Shown here: one piece after another, positions 1 to 7,289 of the stretch
Position numbering within the stretch: the first letter of the stretch is position 1
Layout of the letters: every line of letters starts with the position of its first letter
Origin: Bacillota bacterium
Lineage (GTDB): Bacteria > Bacillota > Clostridia > Christensenellales > UMGS416
NCBI GenBank assembly: GCA_023428265.1
Contig: JAEYYW010000003.1
Span: forward strand, 1-22,954
DNA: 22,954 bases
Direction of reading: 5' to 3'
The notes under the pieces: model-generated
The model's input: only the letters and a program-made list of their open reading frames with translations
Databases searched by the model: none
What the model was told of the DNA's origin: nothing
Translations under genes and position numbers: made by a program

Positions 1-379
1 GTGTGGCAGCAGCCAGTGTGGAGCCACCCTTTTTCAGCGAAACCTCGAAATCCTTTGGCTGCAAAATGCTTGATGCCACCACAAAAAGTGTGAACTGCTT
101 TTCTGTGTTTTGCGGCAGGATCACTTCCCTGCGCACCAGCAGGGAAAAGGCATCGCCGGTGCGCAGTTCAAGCGTGCCGGCAATCTCCTGACCGCTGTTT
201 TTCACCGTTACGTTGACCGGGGCAATCCTGCCGACCACATACTTGCCGCCATAGCCCACCTCCACCGTTATGGAAACGGTGTTGCCCTGGGCTTTGGCCG
301 GTGCCGCCGCCGGCAACAGCATCGCCAGAAGCAGCCCAAACGCGATCATCCTCATCTGCCTGATCATGCACAACCTCAT
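1..379 (-). CDS. Exported protein of unknown function, N-terminal part only (cut by window edge)
   Basis: The open frame runs from an ATG at 379 off the left edge, giving 126 codons. The first 30 residues look like a Sec signal peptide: basic start (MRLCMIRQMRM), hydrophobic core (GLLLAMLLPAAAP) and an AKA cleavage site before QG. The mature part is beta-rich, with a pattern like VSITVEVGYGGKYVVG followed by VNVTVKNSGQEIAGTLEL. This resembles an immunoglobulin-like or CARDB-like surface domain, but I do not recognise a named family. An in-frame ATG at 367, with GAGG just upstream, is an alternative start. A promoter at 468-496 and a leader inverted repeat at 401-447 precede it. It is transcribed away from the MoxR/DUF58/transglutaminase operon, so a shared envelope role is only a guess. 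The function is unknown. Confidence 0.7.
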   Translation of the reverse strand, partial: MRLCMIRQMRMIAFGLLLAMLLPAAAPAKAQGNTVSITVEVGYGGKYVVGRIAPVNVTVKNSGQEIAGTLELRTGDAFSLLVRREVILPQNTEKQFTLFVVASSILQPKDFEVSLKKGGSTLAAAT

Positions 380-400
380 TTGTTCATCCGGCTGCCACTG

Positions 401-447
401 CGAACGAACATGGCGCGGATGGAATATTGGCGATAGAAATTCGTTCG
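401..447 (-). promoter_or_regulatory. Inverted repeat in the 5' leader of the exported-protein gene
   Basis: CGAACGAA (401-408) and TTCGTTCG (440-447) form a perfect 8-bp inverted repeat with a 31-nt loop. It lies between the predicted transcription start (about 461) and the start codon (379). It could be a leader hairpin or two half-sites for a regulator. The function is inferred from position only. Confidence 0.35.
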
Positions 448-467
448 TTATCGATGATTTTCCATTT

Positions 468-496
468 ATTCTACTCGGGATTGGCAGTCCTGTCCA
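468..496 (-). promoter_or_regulatory. Sigma70-type promoter for the exported-protein gene
   Basis: On the minus strand TGGACA (496-491) is followed after exactly 17 nt by TAGAAT (473-468). These match the consensus at 5/6 positions each. It predicts a leader of about 80 nt before the ATG at 379. Confidence 0.6.
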
Positions 497-499
497 GCC

Positions 500-538
500 A
501 CAAAATGCAGCCTCCTGGCTGTGGAACCTCCAGGCTGC
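500..538 (-). terminator. Possible weak terminator after the LysR gene
   Basis: On the minus strand GCAGCC (538-533) pairs with GGCTGC (512-507). An inner TGG/CCA pairing and a bulge interrupt the stem, and ATTTTG follows. It lies about 90 nt beyond the LysR stop codon. The stem is imperfect and the U-run short, so this is a weak call. Confidence 0.35.
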
Positions 539-627
539 CCAGCCCGCATGATGTTTCAAATTTGTCCGGTTTCCAGAATATTCTAGTAAACATAAGTATC
601 AATAGTATGAACAGGACGGTTAACAAT

Positions 628-1554
628 CTATAAACAATCCGCTGGCTGCCCCTCCTGCAGCACAATGCTCTTTTCTGCCAGATCGATGAAAGCCCTCATC
701 GCCGGTGAAACCCATTTGTCCTTGTGGCGGACCACCCGCACCACCTGCTTTGCCAGATCGGCTGAATGATTGGCAAAGGGAAGCTCCACCAACCGGCCGT
801 CAAGCATTTCGTCCATCGCGGCTACCTTCGGCAGATAGGTGACCCCGAAGCCGCCGGCGGCCAGCTGCTTCATCACCTGCACGCTGCTGGAATCCAGCAT
901 GGATGCCGGAGTGATGCCGGATTCGGCAAGCTCGCGCAAAAGAGACTCCCGATATGTGCAACCCGGCTCCGTCAGGATCAGTACCATGCCCGCAAGGTCA
1001 GCGGGCTGCAACGGCTCGCCGCGTAAAGCCAACGGAGAGCCGGGCGCGGCCAGCAGTGCCATTGGCTCCGGCCACTCCATCAGCGAGACATACGGTGCGG
1101 ATGAGTGCAAGGTGCCCAAGAAAAACGCAAAATCAAGGCTGCCGTCGCGAAGCTGGCTGAAAAAATCGTTACAGGCACCGAAGCGAAGCGAGATCTCCAC
1201 CGCAGGATACAGCTTGTGGTACTCAGTCAGCAGCGGTGCAAGACGCACCGCAAACAAGGACTCAGGGGCGCCGATGACCAGAGTGCCGCCCGGTGCTTGC
1301 GCCGGTGAAACGGACTGCCGGGCCTCTTCGCAGAGGCTCAGGATTCTGCGGGCATACACCAGCAGCGTTTTTCCCTCCTCCGTGAGTGTTGTGCTCTTCC
1401 CCAACCGTTCAAACAGACGCACCCCCAGTTCAGCCTCCAGCGCCTGGATCTGAGCCGTGACCGAAGATTGCGCATAGTTCATTTGCTCGGCTGCCTGCGT
1501 GAAGCTGCCCAGGTTTGCAACCGCGATAAAGGTTTGCAGCAGTCTGATCTCCAT
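628..1554 (-). CDS. LysR-family transcriptional regulator
   Basis: 308 residues, a normal length for the family. It has the N-terminal winged helix-turn-helix (about residues 1-60; start MEIRLLQTFIAVANLGSFT, then AAEQMNYAQSSVTAQIQ and LGVRLFERLGKSTTLTEEG) and a C-terminal periplasmic-binding-fold effector domain from about residue 90. I chose the ATG at 1554 because it begins exactly at the conserved domain and follows GGAAGGAG at good spacing. An upstream in-frame ATG at 1635 would add 27 unlike residues. LysR proteins usually regulate a divergent gene; here that is the MoxR operon starting 284 bp away, so it may control that operon. The effector and targets cannot be read from sequence. Confidence 0.93.
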   Translation of the reverse strand: MEIRLLQTFIAVANLGSFTQAAEQMNYAQSSVTAQIQALEAELGVRLFERLGKSTTLTEEGKTLLVYARRILSLCEEARQSVSPAQAPGGTLVIGAPESLFAVRLAPLLTEYHKLYPAVEISLRFGACNDFFSQLRDGSLDFAFFLGTLHSSAPYVSLMEWPEPMALLAAPGSPLALRGEPLQPADLAGMVLILTEPGCTYRESLLRELAESGITPASMLDSSSVQVMKQLAAGGFGVTYLPKVAAMDEMLDGRLVELPFANHSADLAKQVVRVVRHKDKWVSPAMRAFIDLAEKSIVLQEGQPADCL

Positions 1555-1622
1555 AATGCTCCTTCCATCGGAATCACCGATGCATTTGCTCGAAACCATC
1601 AATTTTACTGCTTTACATGGAC

Positions 1623-1632
1623 ATGATATCAT
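1623..1632. promoter_or_regulatory. Palindrome in the LysR/MoxR divergent intergenic region
   Basis: ATGATATCAT is a perfect 10-bp palindrome about 70 bp upstream of the LysR start. LysR proteins commonly bind interrupted T-N11-A dyads in their own divergent promoter region, so this is a possible operator. I found no convincing -35/-10 pair for the LysR gene itself. The rest of 1555-1779 shows nothing else I can name. Confidence 0.3.
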
Positions 1633-1779
1633 CAAACAGTAATCTTTTCCAGTCCGAAAGGGGGTTAATCGCTGCTATGTCTGCCACGGGGCAAGCCGTA
1701 ACCGGCATCCCACCTGTAAAGAATCTGTAAATTCATGCGGATCAACCGCAGCCGAGAGCTGCCGGCAGTGCGGTCCCGC

Positions 1780-1808
1780 TTGCTAAAACGATCACACGCT
1801 GGTAGAAT
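1780..1808 (+). promoter_or_regulatory. Sigma70-type promoter of the moxR-DUF58-transglutaminase operon
   Basis: TTGCTA (1780-1785), a 17-nt spacer and TAGAAT (1803-1808), with TGG just before the -10 giving an extended -10. Transcription would start near 1815, about 23 nt before the MoxR ATG, leaving room for its GGAGG site. Confidence 0.65.
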
Positions 1809-1837
1809 TGGCAATTATAGCACTGCCGGAGGTGCGG

Positions 1838-2788
1838 ATGTCAAGCATCTATCAGACGTTGAACAACATCGTGACAAATGCGGAAAAAGTGATCGTGGGC
1901 AAGCGCGACACCATTTCCATGGTGCTGATTTCACTGATCTGCAACGGCCATGTGCTGGTGGAGGACGTGCCCGGTGTGGGCAAGACCAGCATGGTCTCCG
2001 CCGTGGCAAAGTCCATCAACGCGTCGGTGAACCGTATTCAATTCACACCAGACACGCTGCCGAGCGACATCACCGGGTTTTCCGTCTACAACATGAAGTC
2101 CAATGAGCTGGAATTCAAACCCGGCGCCGTTTTCAGCCAGTTTGTGCTGGCCGACGAGATCAACCGCACCTCGCCCAAGACGCAGGCGAGCCTGCTGGAG
2201 GCGATGGAGGAATCGCAGGTGACTGTGGACGGCGTAACGCACAAAATGCCCCGGCCTTTCATGGTGCTCGCCACACAGAACCCCGCCGAATATCTGGGCA
2301 CCTGGCCGCTGCCGGAGTCTCAGCTGGACCGCTTCTTTATGAAGCTGAAGGTGGGATACCCCACAGCCAAGCAGGAGAGCCGCATGCTGACCAACTTCAA
2401 GCTGGAAAACCCGCTGGAAAAACTGGAAGCGGTGGCCACGCCGGAAGATATCCTGGAAATCCAGGAGCAGGTGCGCAACGTGCATGTGGATGACAGCATA
2501 AATGACTATATCGTCTCCATCGTGGCCGAGACCCGCAGAAACCCCTTGGTGGAGCTGGGAGTGAGCCCCAGGGGCACACTGGCACTCTATCGCGCGGCGC
2601 AGGCCTGGGCGCTTTGCAGCGGCAGGGACTATATGGTGCCCGATGATGTGGTGAAGGTGGCCCAAGTGGTGCTGGGCCACCGGGTCATGCTACGGCAGGA
2701 GGCCAGGATGAAAAACATGACCGCCGCGTCAGTCGTGACCGACGCTGTGGAGCGGGTGAAGCCCCCTCTGCTTGCCGCACATGGTTAA
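1838..2788 (+). CDS. MoxR-family AAA+ ATPase
   Basis: 316 residues, typical for MoxR proteins. Walker A is VPGVGKTS (about 44-51), Walker B is FVLADEINR (102-110), sensor 1 is LATQNP (144-149), and the MoxR hallmark appears as GTWPLPESQLDRF (154-166). A VSPRG sensor-2 segment lies near the C-terminus. MoxR ATPases act as chaperone-like remodelers and are usually encoded beside DUF58 or von Willebrand A proteins, as here. The ATG at 1838 follows GGAGG with a 5-nt spacer; the in-frame ATG at 1808 lacks such a site and overlaps the -10 hexamer. The 3' end overlaps the next gene by 8 nt, indicating translational coupling. The substrate is unknown. Confidence 0.95.
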   Translation: MSSIYQTLNNIVTNAEKVIVGKRDTISMVLISLICNGHVLVEDVPGVGKTSMVSAVAKSINASVNRIQFTPDTLPSDITGFSVYNMKSNELEFKPGAVFSQFVLADEINRTSPKTQASLLEAMEESQVTVDGVTHKMPRPFMVLATQNPAEYLGTWPLPESQLDRFFMKLKVGYPTAKQESRMLTNFKLENPLEKLEAVATPEDILEIQEQVRNVHVDDSINDYIVSIVAETRRNPLVELGVSPRGTLALYRAAQAWALCSGRDYMVPDDVVKVAQVVLGHRVMLRQEARMKNMTAASVVTDAVERVKPPLLAAHG

Positions 2789-3971
2789 GAACTGGATCAT
2801 CTACTATTTGTGTTTACTGGCATCGCTGGTGTTTGCGCTGCTTTTTCCGGGCGGTGTGTCATCAGCCTTTTTTTTCGCGGCGGCATCGGTGCCGGTGGTC
2901 TCGCTGCTCACCGCTCTGGTTCTGCAGGCAGGCTTTCGATATGAGCAGCGCCTTGACTGCTCTTCGGCAACCAAAGGCGAAACTGTGACCTACCGCCTGA
3001 AGGTAATTAACAAAAGCCCCCTTCTGCTGCACAGCATCGCCGTGGCTTTCCACAGCTCCGGCACCGTTTTTGCGCGGGAGCTCTGCGGCAGGTCACTCTC
3101 CGCACCGCCCCTTTCGGCAGCTGCGCACGAGATCCTGCTGCCCTGCAAATGCCGCGGCGCCTATGATATCGGCGTCAGCGAGATCCGCCTGAGCGATTAT
3201 CTTGGCCTGTTTTCACTGCGCCAGCACGTGAAACCCCTTGCGGTGCTCACCGTGTATCCGCGCATCGTGACGATCCCCACATTCCCGGTGCTCACCGGTG
3301 CCGAGGGCGAGCCGGGCATGCATGGAACCAGAGGCTCTGAAAACACCGAGAGCATCTCCGACATCCGAAAATACGCCAGCGGCGACCGCCTGCGCTCGAT
3401 CCATTGGAAGCTTTCCGCAAAAAAGGAAGAGCTGATGGTGAAGAACTATGAACAAGCCTCCGGTGCGGACGCGGACCTGATTCTGGACGCGTCCGGCTGC
3501 ATCGGTTCCAAGGAGGAGCGGGCCGCCTCAGAAGACAGGCTGGTAGAATGCGCGATTTCGCTGATTTGGCATTTTGTCACACGGTCAATCCCGGCGACAG
3601 TGTGGCACTGCGGCAAGCAGCCGGAGCGCCACACCGTGAAGAACAGCGGTGATTTCAGAGGCATCTACCAAATCCTTTCAGAAACCGGTTTTGAGGAGCC
3701 TTGCCTGCCTGAAATCAGCACCATCATCAGAACCACCGGCAGAAAGACCGTGGTGGCCGTGACCATACAGCCCGGCGAGGAGCTTTGCACCCTTCTGGTA
3801 AAAGCAAAATCAGCCGGCTGCTTGCCGGTGCTGGTGCATGTGCTGCCTGAGGAAAGCTGCACCCAGCCCGGCGGAGAACTCCGCGCCTTGCTGCTGCAAT
3901 CGGGCGTGACGGTGCTGGCCTACCATCCGGATCAGGGTCTGGACACAACGCCGGCCCACATTGCCCTATGA
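2781..3971 (+). CDS. DUF58 domain-containing membrane protein
   Basis: 396 residues. Two hydrophobic segments fill about residues 5-45, followed by a long soluble part. The DUF58 signature GDRLRSIHWKLSAK lies at about 201-214, followed by EELMVKNYEQ. A beta-rich region precedes the signature, and a von Willebrand A-like fold is expected after it (DLILDASG matches its metal-binding strand). DUF58 proteins are standard partners of MoxR ATPases. The ATG at 2781 sits inside the end of moxR (ATGGTTAA overlap); a TTG at 2772 is an alternative adding three residues. The stop overlaps the next start in ATGA. Both overlaps point to one co-translated operon. The molecular function of the family is not firmly known. 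Confidence 0.92.
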   Translation: MVKNWIIYYLCLLASLVFALLFPGGVSSAFFFAAASVPVVSLLTALVLQAGFRYEQRLDCSSATKGETVTYRLKVINKSPLLLHSIAVAFHSSGTVFARELCGRSLSAPPLSAAAHEILLPCKCRGAYDIGVSEIRLSDYLGLFSLRQHVKPLAVLTVYPRIVTIPTFPVLTGAEGEPGMHGTRGSENTESISDIRKYASGDRLRSIHWKLSAKKEELMVKNYEQASGADADLILDASGCIGSKEERAASEDRLVECAISLIWHFVTRSIPATVWHCGKQPERHTVKNSGDFRGIYQILSETGFEEPCLPEISTIIRTTGRKTVVAVTIQPGEELCTLLVKAKSAGCLPVLVHVLPEESCTQPGGELRALLLQSGVTVLAYHPDQGLDTTPAHIAL

Positions 3972-6241
3972 GCGGCCGTGATGGAAAACCGCACACGGTC
4001 CGGCGCTGGCAGGATCTGATTGCAGAAATCCCGCTGATGGCGCTGCTGGTTGTGTCCAGTGTTTATCCGTTTGTGGCGGCGCTGGAGCTGGAGCTGACAC
4101 CATGGGAGCTTTTAGCCGCCAGCCTCGTGCTGCTGATTCCGCTCTCCGCATTGTTCTTTCGCGCCCGTACAGCGATACTGACCGGTATTGTCATCTCTGT
4201 GTTGGCGGTAGTTGCCGCATTGCTGCTGGTTCTGTCCACTAATCAAACGGTCGGTGCCATGCGACTGGAGGCAGACGCATTTATCAACTGGGCCAGTTCG
4301 TACTTAAAGGGGTTCCGAACTGATATCCCGGTATACTGCAAGACGCTGGGCTTGATTTTTACCGCGCTGATCACGGTTCCGACTTGCCTGAACACCGTGC
4401 GGCGATTGGATGCATTTACGGCGCTGCTGCCGGGGTTTTCCGTGATTTCGGCGCTTGCCATCATCGGTCATAACGTGAATATGCCCGCTGTGTTTGCTTA
4501 TCTTGCCGCAGCGATGCTCTATACGGCATATCATCGTTTCCGGCGGCACGCAGGCGAATACCCGCCGGGTCAAGCCCCCTCCCCTGCCGTCTTCCTTGTG
4601 TCAGCGATGCCGGTGGCTCTGGTGGTGATGGCAACCGCCATACTGCTGAGCAGCCTGGTCAAGATTGACCCCGCCTGGATGAAAGACACGCGGGAAAAGC
4701 TGCTGCACAAGCAGAGCCCAGTGGCGGATGTTGTGAGCAAACAAGCCGGCAACGTGAACACAAGCGAGCTGGGCGGTGTGCCGGCGCAAGACGACACCGT
4801 TTTGATGAAGGTGGTTTCCGACTCAGCCGATGTTTATCTCAAGGCGATGTCCAAAGATGTGTATACCGGCCACTCCTGGGAGCGGTCAGATGTCTCGAAA
4901 CGCCCATTTTATCCGGATGAAGCAAACTTCACCGACACACAAGAGACCAATACAGGCCTCATACAAAGCCTTGAGCCCAATAAGCAAACAAGAATTACAA
5001 TCCACGTCGAATATGTAAACCTCAACTCTCCCATCGTATACCTTCCGCTGAAAACAGAGTCGGTGGTGCTGCCAGATTCCGCACAGCCCAGTCTGGTTGG
5101 CAGCGACGCCGTGATGCTGGGCACCACGGCAACCGCCGGTTTTTCCTATGTCGCTACCTATCTTGCCAGGGATGAAGCGATGCTGGATCTGTTGGCACAG
5201 TCTCACAAAGGGTATTACAGCGAAGTTGGCGGTTCGTCTGAGGAGCTGTTCGCCAGATACGTTGAAGCCATCTACGACGCCTGCACCGCCCTGCCTGACA
5301 GCCTGCCGGAGAGGGTGCGGCAGCTTGCCGGCAAAATCACGGCAGGAGCTGCCAACGATTATGAAAAGGCAAGAGCAATCGAGGCATATCTTTCTGCCAA
5401 CTACACCTACACCCTGACCCCCGGCGTGTTTGACAAGAGCCGGGATTTTGTGGATCAATTCCTGTTTGAGAACCAAAGGGGCTACTGCACCTATTTTGCC
5501 ACGGCGATGGCGGTGCTGCTGCGCTGCGAGGGCATTCCGGCGCGCTACGTGGAAGGCTATGTGCTGCCGCCCTCCAAAACCGGCGACGCTTATCAGGTCA
5601 CCAACCGCCAGGGTCATGCCTGGGCAGAGGCCTATTTTGAAGGCATGGGCTGGCTTGAGTTTGAACCAACCTCCGCATATGCCGGCGGCGCCAGGCCCAC
5701 AGCGGCCATCCCCACCGCCAAACCATCCCCCTTGCCAACACATTCGGCCACGCCGCAGCCCTCCGCGCAGCCCGTTTCACAGGGCAGCACCGACAAGCCC
5801 GCACCTCCGCCTGCATGGCTGCTGTGGTCTGCTGCGGCGGTGTTGGCGTTTCTGGTGCTGTCCACAGCCCTCTATGTTATCGCAAGGGAAAGAAGGCGGA
5901 GCAGAGATCGTTTGGGTCCCAAGTCCATGGCCATTGAGCTCTTCGGCCAATGCCTGCAGGTGCTGGCCAAGTGTGGTTTTACTCCGGGCAATGGAGAGGA
6001 TCTGAATGATTTTACCCGCAGGGCGGAAACCGGATGCTCGATGAAGCCTCGCAGCCTTTCACCGGCTACGGAGATTTTCCAGTTGGCGCGGTTCAGCACC
6101 CACGAACCCAATGGGGATCAAATCAAGCGGATGCTGGCCACGCGGGAGCAACTCCTGCATGCCTGCAAGAAAAAACTTGGGCCAATCCGTTATGGGGTTC
6201 TGAGATGGTTGTGGGGAAAAAATGAAACGCCCGACCTTTAG
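3968..6241 (+). CDS. Membrane protein with extracytoplasmic transglutaminase-like domain (DUF3488/DUF4129 architecture)
   Basis: 757 residues. About six membrane segments lie in the first 240 residues. An extracytoplasmic region follows, with a transglutaminase-like core. Its expected nucleophile is Cys507 (RGYCTYFATAMAVLLR) and its His is His550 (GHAWAEAYF). The third catalytic position is Glu566 (WLEFEPT) rather than the common Asp. A Pro/Ser/Thr-rich linker (about 575-610), one more membrane helix (about 617-637) and a basic cytoplasmic tail resembling DUF4129 complete it. Such proteins follow MoxR and DUF58 genes in many bacteria and are thought to process or crosslink envelope proteins or peptides. 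Start ATG overlaps the DUF58 stop (ATGA). The last bases carry the terminator stem of the convergent lipoprotein gene. Confidence 0.92.
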   Translation: MSGRDGKPHTVRRWQDLIAEIPLMALLVVSSVYPFVAALELELTPWELLAASLVLLIPLSALFFRARTAILTGIVISVLAVVAALLLVLSTNQTVGAMRLEADAFINWASSYLKGFRTDIPVYCKTLGLIFTALITVPTCLNTVRRLDAFTALLPGFSVISALAIIGHNVNMPAVFAYLAAAMLYTAYHRFRRHAGEYPPGQAPSPAVFLVSAMPVALVVMATAILLSSLVKIDPAWMKDTREKLLHKQSPVADVVSKQAGNVNTSELGGVPAQDDTVLMKVVSDSADVYLKAMSKDVYTGHSWERSDVSKRPFYPDEANFTDTQETNTGLIQSLEPNKQTRITIHVEYVNLNSPIVYLPLKTESVVLPDSAQPSLVGSDAVMLGTTATAGFSYVATYLARDEAMLDLLAQSHKGYYSEVGGSSEELFARYVEAIYDACTALPDSLPERVRQLAGKITAGAANDYEKARAIEAYLSANYTYTLTPGVFDKSRDFVDQFLFENQRGYCTYFATAMAVLLRCEGIPARYVEGYVLPPSKTGDAYQVTNRQGHAWAEAYFEGMGWLEFEPTSAYAGGARPTAAIPTAKPSPLPTHSATPQPSAQPVSQGSTDKPAPPPAWLLWSAAAVLAFLVLSTALYVIARERRRSRDRLGPKSMAIELFGQCLQVLAKCGFTPGNGEDLNDFTRRAETGCSMKPRSLSPATEIFQLARFSTHEPNGDQIKRMLATREQLLHACKKKLGPIRYGVLRWLWGKNETPDL

Positions 6242-6258
6242 CCAATCAGTCAGGCGTT
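6217..6258 (-). terminator. Rho-independent terminator inside the end of the opposing gene
   Basis: On the minus strand AACGCCTGAC (6258-6249) pairs over 10 bp, with one G-T, with GTCGGGCGTT (6235-6226). The sequence then reads TTCATTTTTT. It would end transcripts from the lipoprotein or polysaccharide side. It overlaps the last codons of the transglutaminase gene on the other strand and is also the hairpin of the inner repeat unit (6226-6320). Confidence 0.75.
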
Positions 6259-6320
6259 CCACTTTCTCGAAAAGAGTTCTCCAGCGAGCTTTTTTGTCCT
6301 CCGAAGACAACCGTAGTATT
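6226..6320 (-). repeat. Inner copy of a two-copy hairpin element
   Basis: Read on the minus strand: a TACTA box, a hairpin TTGTCTT-CGG-AGGACAA (6310-6294), a middle block with GGAGAACTC and TTTTCGAGAAAG, then GTGGAACGCCTGA starting the terminator hairpin (6258-6226). The order and spacing match the outer copy at 6404-6499. No convincing protein fits both copies, because the reading frame shifts between them. This could be a dispersed intergenic repeat or a structured RNA. Confidence 0.55.
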
Positions 6321-6403
6321 CTCCCCCAGCGCGCCGATCATGCAAGTCTTTCAGAAATCCATAAAGACAATTTCTGGGAAAACAGGCTTCCCGGTATAGG
6401 TGA

Positions 6404-6499
6404 AACGCCTGATCCGTGGCCGGCGAATCAGGCGTTCCATCTGCGAAAGGAGACCTCCCACGCGGGTGCATGTCCTCTTGAAGACAGGCATAGTATGAC
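6404..6499 (-). repeat. Outer copy of the two-copy hairpin element
   Basis: Read on the minus strand: TACTA, then TGTCTT-CAAG-AGGACA (6486-6471), a middle block GGGAGGTCTCC and TTTCGCAGA, then TGGAACGCCTGAT. That last block forms a perfect 10-bp stem, AACGCCTGAT with ATCAGGCGTT (6436-6404). Unlike the inner copy, this stem is not followed by a T-run, so it is not a terminator. The two units are 178 bp apart and together with spacer sequence fill the 324-bp gap between the convergent genes. Confidence 0.55.
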
Positions 6500-6565
6500 C
6501 GGCTGCCAAAGGAATCATGCGCGGATGCAAAGAGGCCAAGTTCACGTTTATTTAAGTATAGCATG

Positions 6566-7207
6566 CTATCTGGAGATTGTTATCGCAAACGTCCATTGGG
6601 CTTTGTTGCCGGCATATCTGCCGCCTTTTTCTACCACTGTCACAACAACGGTGAAGGTATTGTCCCCTGGCTTAAGACTTGCAATGTCAACCGAAAGGGT
6701 TCCCTTGCCAACGTCAGCTATTTTATCGTCTTCGATGGCGGTGCAGACGATTTTGATCTTATCGCCCGAACCAGATTTGACCCGCATACTGCCGCCCTTG
6801 TCCAGCTTCTGGCCTTCCACCTCCACCGTAGTTGTCCAGTCACCGCCCACATTGTTGTTGGACACAAGCTTTGCATCGCTGAACTTCACGGTGAAAGCAT
6901 CATCTGGCTGCGGCGATCCGAGAGGTGTCTCGGTGGGTTTCGTTGATGGGCTTGGCTCATTGGTTGGCTCCGGCGTCAGCGACTCCGCCCGAGCTGTTGC
7001 AGATGGGGTCGGTATGGACGCCGGTGACCTTATGGCAGCCATAACTGTGGCCGCTGGTGCTTCTGAAGCAGACTGGTTTATGCGCTCAGAGGCCAGTTCT
7101 GAAGGCTGAACCAGGTTGGAAACCGTCTTCATTGCGCAGGAAACACAGCCGGTGGAGAATGCCGCCACCAGGAGCAGGGAGAGAAGCAACGGAACCGTTC
7201 TCTTCAT
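6566..7207 (-). CDS. Lipoprotein with Pro/Thr/Ser-rich linker, function unknown
   Basis: 213 residues. A lipoprotein signal (MKRTVPLLLSLLLVAAF) ends in STGC, with Cys21 as the likely lipidated residue. Residues about 40-100 are rich in Pro, Thr, Ser and Glu and would span the cell wall. The last 110 residues look like an all-beta domain (DDAFTVKFSDAKLVSNNN, later LKPGDNTFTVVVTVVEKGG), suggestive of an immunoglobulin-like fold, although I do not recognise a family. It has its own promoter at 7235-7263 and is followed by the 6217-6258 terminator. It is GC-rich, unlike the polysaccharide genes upstream, so it probably belongs to the core backbone. The ribosome binding site is weak (GGGCGG). A long open frame on the opposite strand is a shadow. 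Confidence 0.85.
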   Translation of the reverse strand: MKRTVPLLLSLLLVAAFSTGCVSCAMKTVSNLVQPSELASERINQSASEAPAATVMAAIRSPASIPTPSATARAESLTPEPTNEPSPSTKPTETPLGSPQPDDAFTVKFSDAKLVSNNNVGGDWTTTVEVEGQKLDKGGSMRVKSGSGDKIKIVCTAIEDDKIADVGKGTLSVDIASLKPGDNTFTVVVTVVEKGGRYAGNKAQWTFAITISR

Positions 7208-7234
7208 GCTGACCGCCCGTTTGAGTCTGCCTCT

Positions 7235-7263
7235 ATTCTACCGCTATCGTGGGGGAATGGCAA
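7235..7263 (-). promoter_or_regulatory. Sigma70-type promoter of the lipoprotein gene
   Basis: On the minus strand TTGCCA (7263-7258), 17 nt, TAGAAT (7240-7235), about 28 nt upstream of the ATG at 7207. It gives the lipoprotein its own transcription, independent of the polysaccharide operon ending at 7290. Confidence 0.65.
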
Positions 7264-7289
7264 TCATTGGATAAAACTAAAATTTTAAC

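Noticed and set aside
471..665. Small hydrophobic open frame overlapping the LysR stop (RLLTVLFILLILMFTRIF)
   Set aside because: No ribosome binding site, it overlaps the LysR 3' end, and the C-terminal half runs through the putative terminator. One membrane-like stretch is not enough.
4886..5743. 285-codon minus-strand open frame within the transglutaminase gene
   Set aside because: It is a shadow of a GC-rich gene whose plus-strand frame has clear catalytic motifs.
6404..6436. Perfect 10-bp hairpin as a second terminator
   Set aside because: No T-run follows on the minus strand (it reads TTCACC), and the plus side (CCATCTG) is not T-rich.
6222..7109. Long plus-strand open frame (295 codons) covering the repeat region and the lipoprotein gene
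   Set aside because: It is antisense to a well-supported lipoprotein with signal, linker and promoter. Its own translation has no domain pattern and no ribosome binding site.
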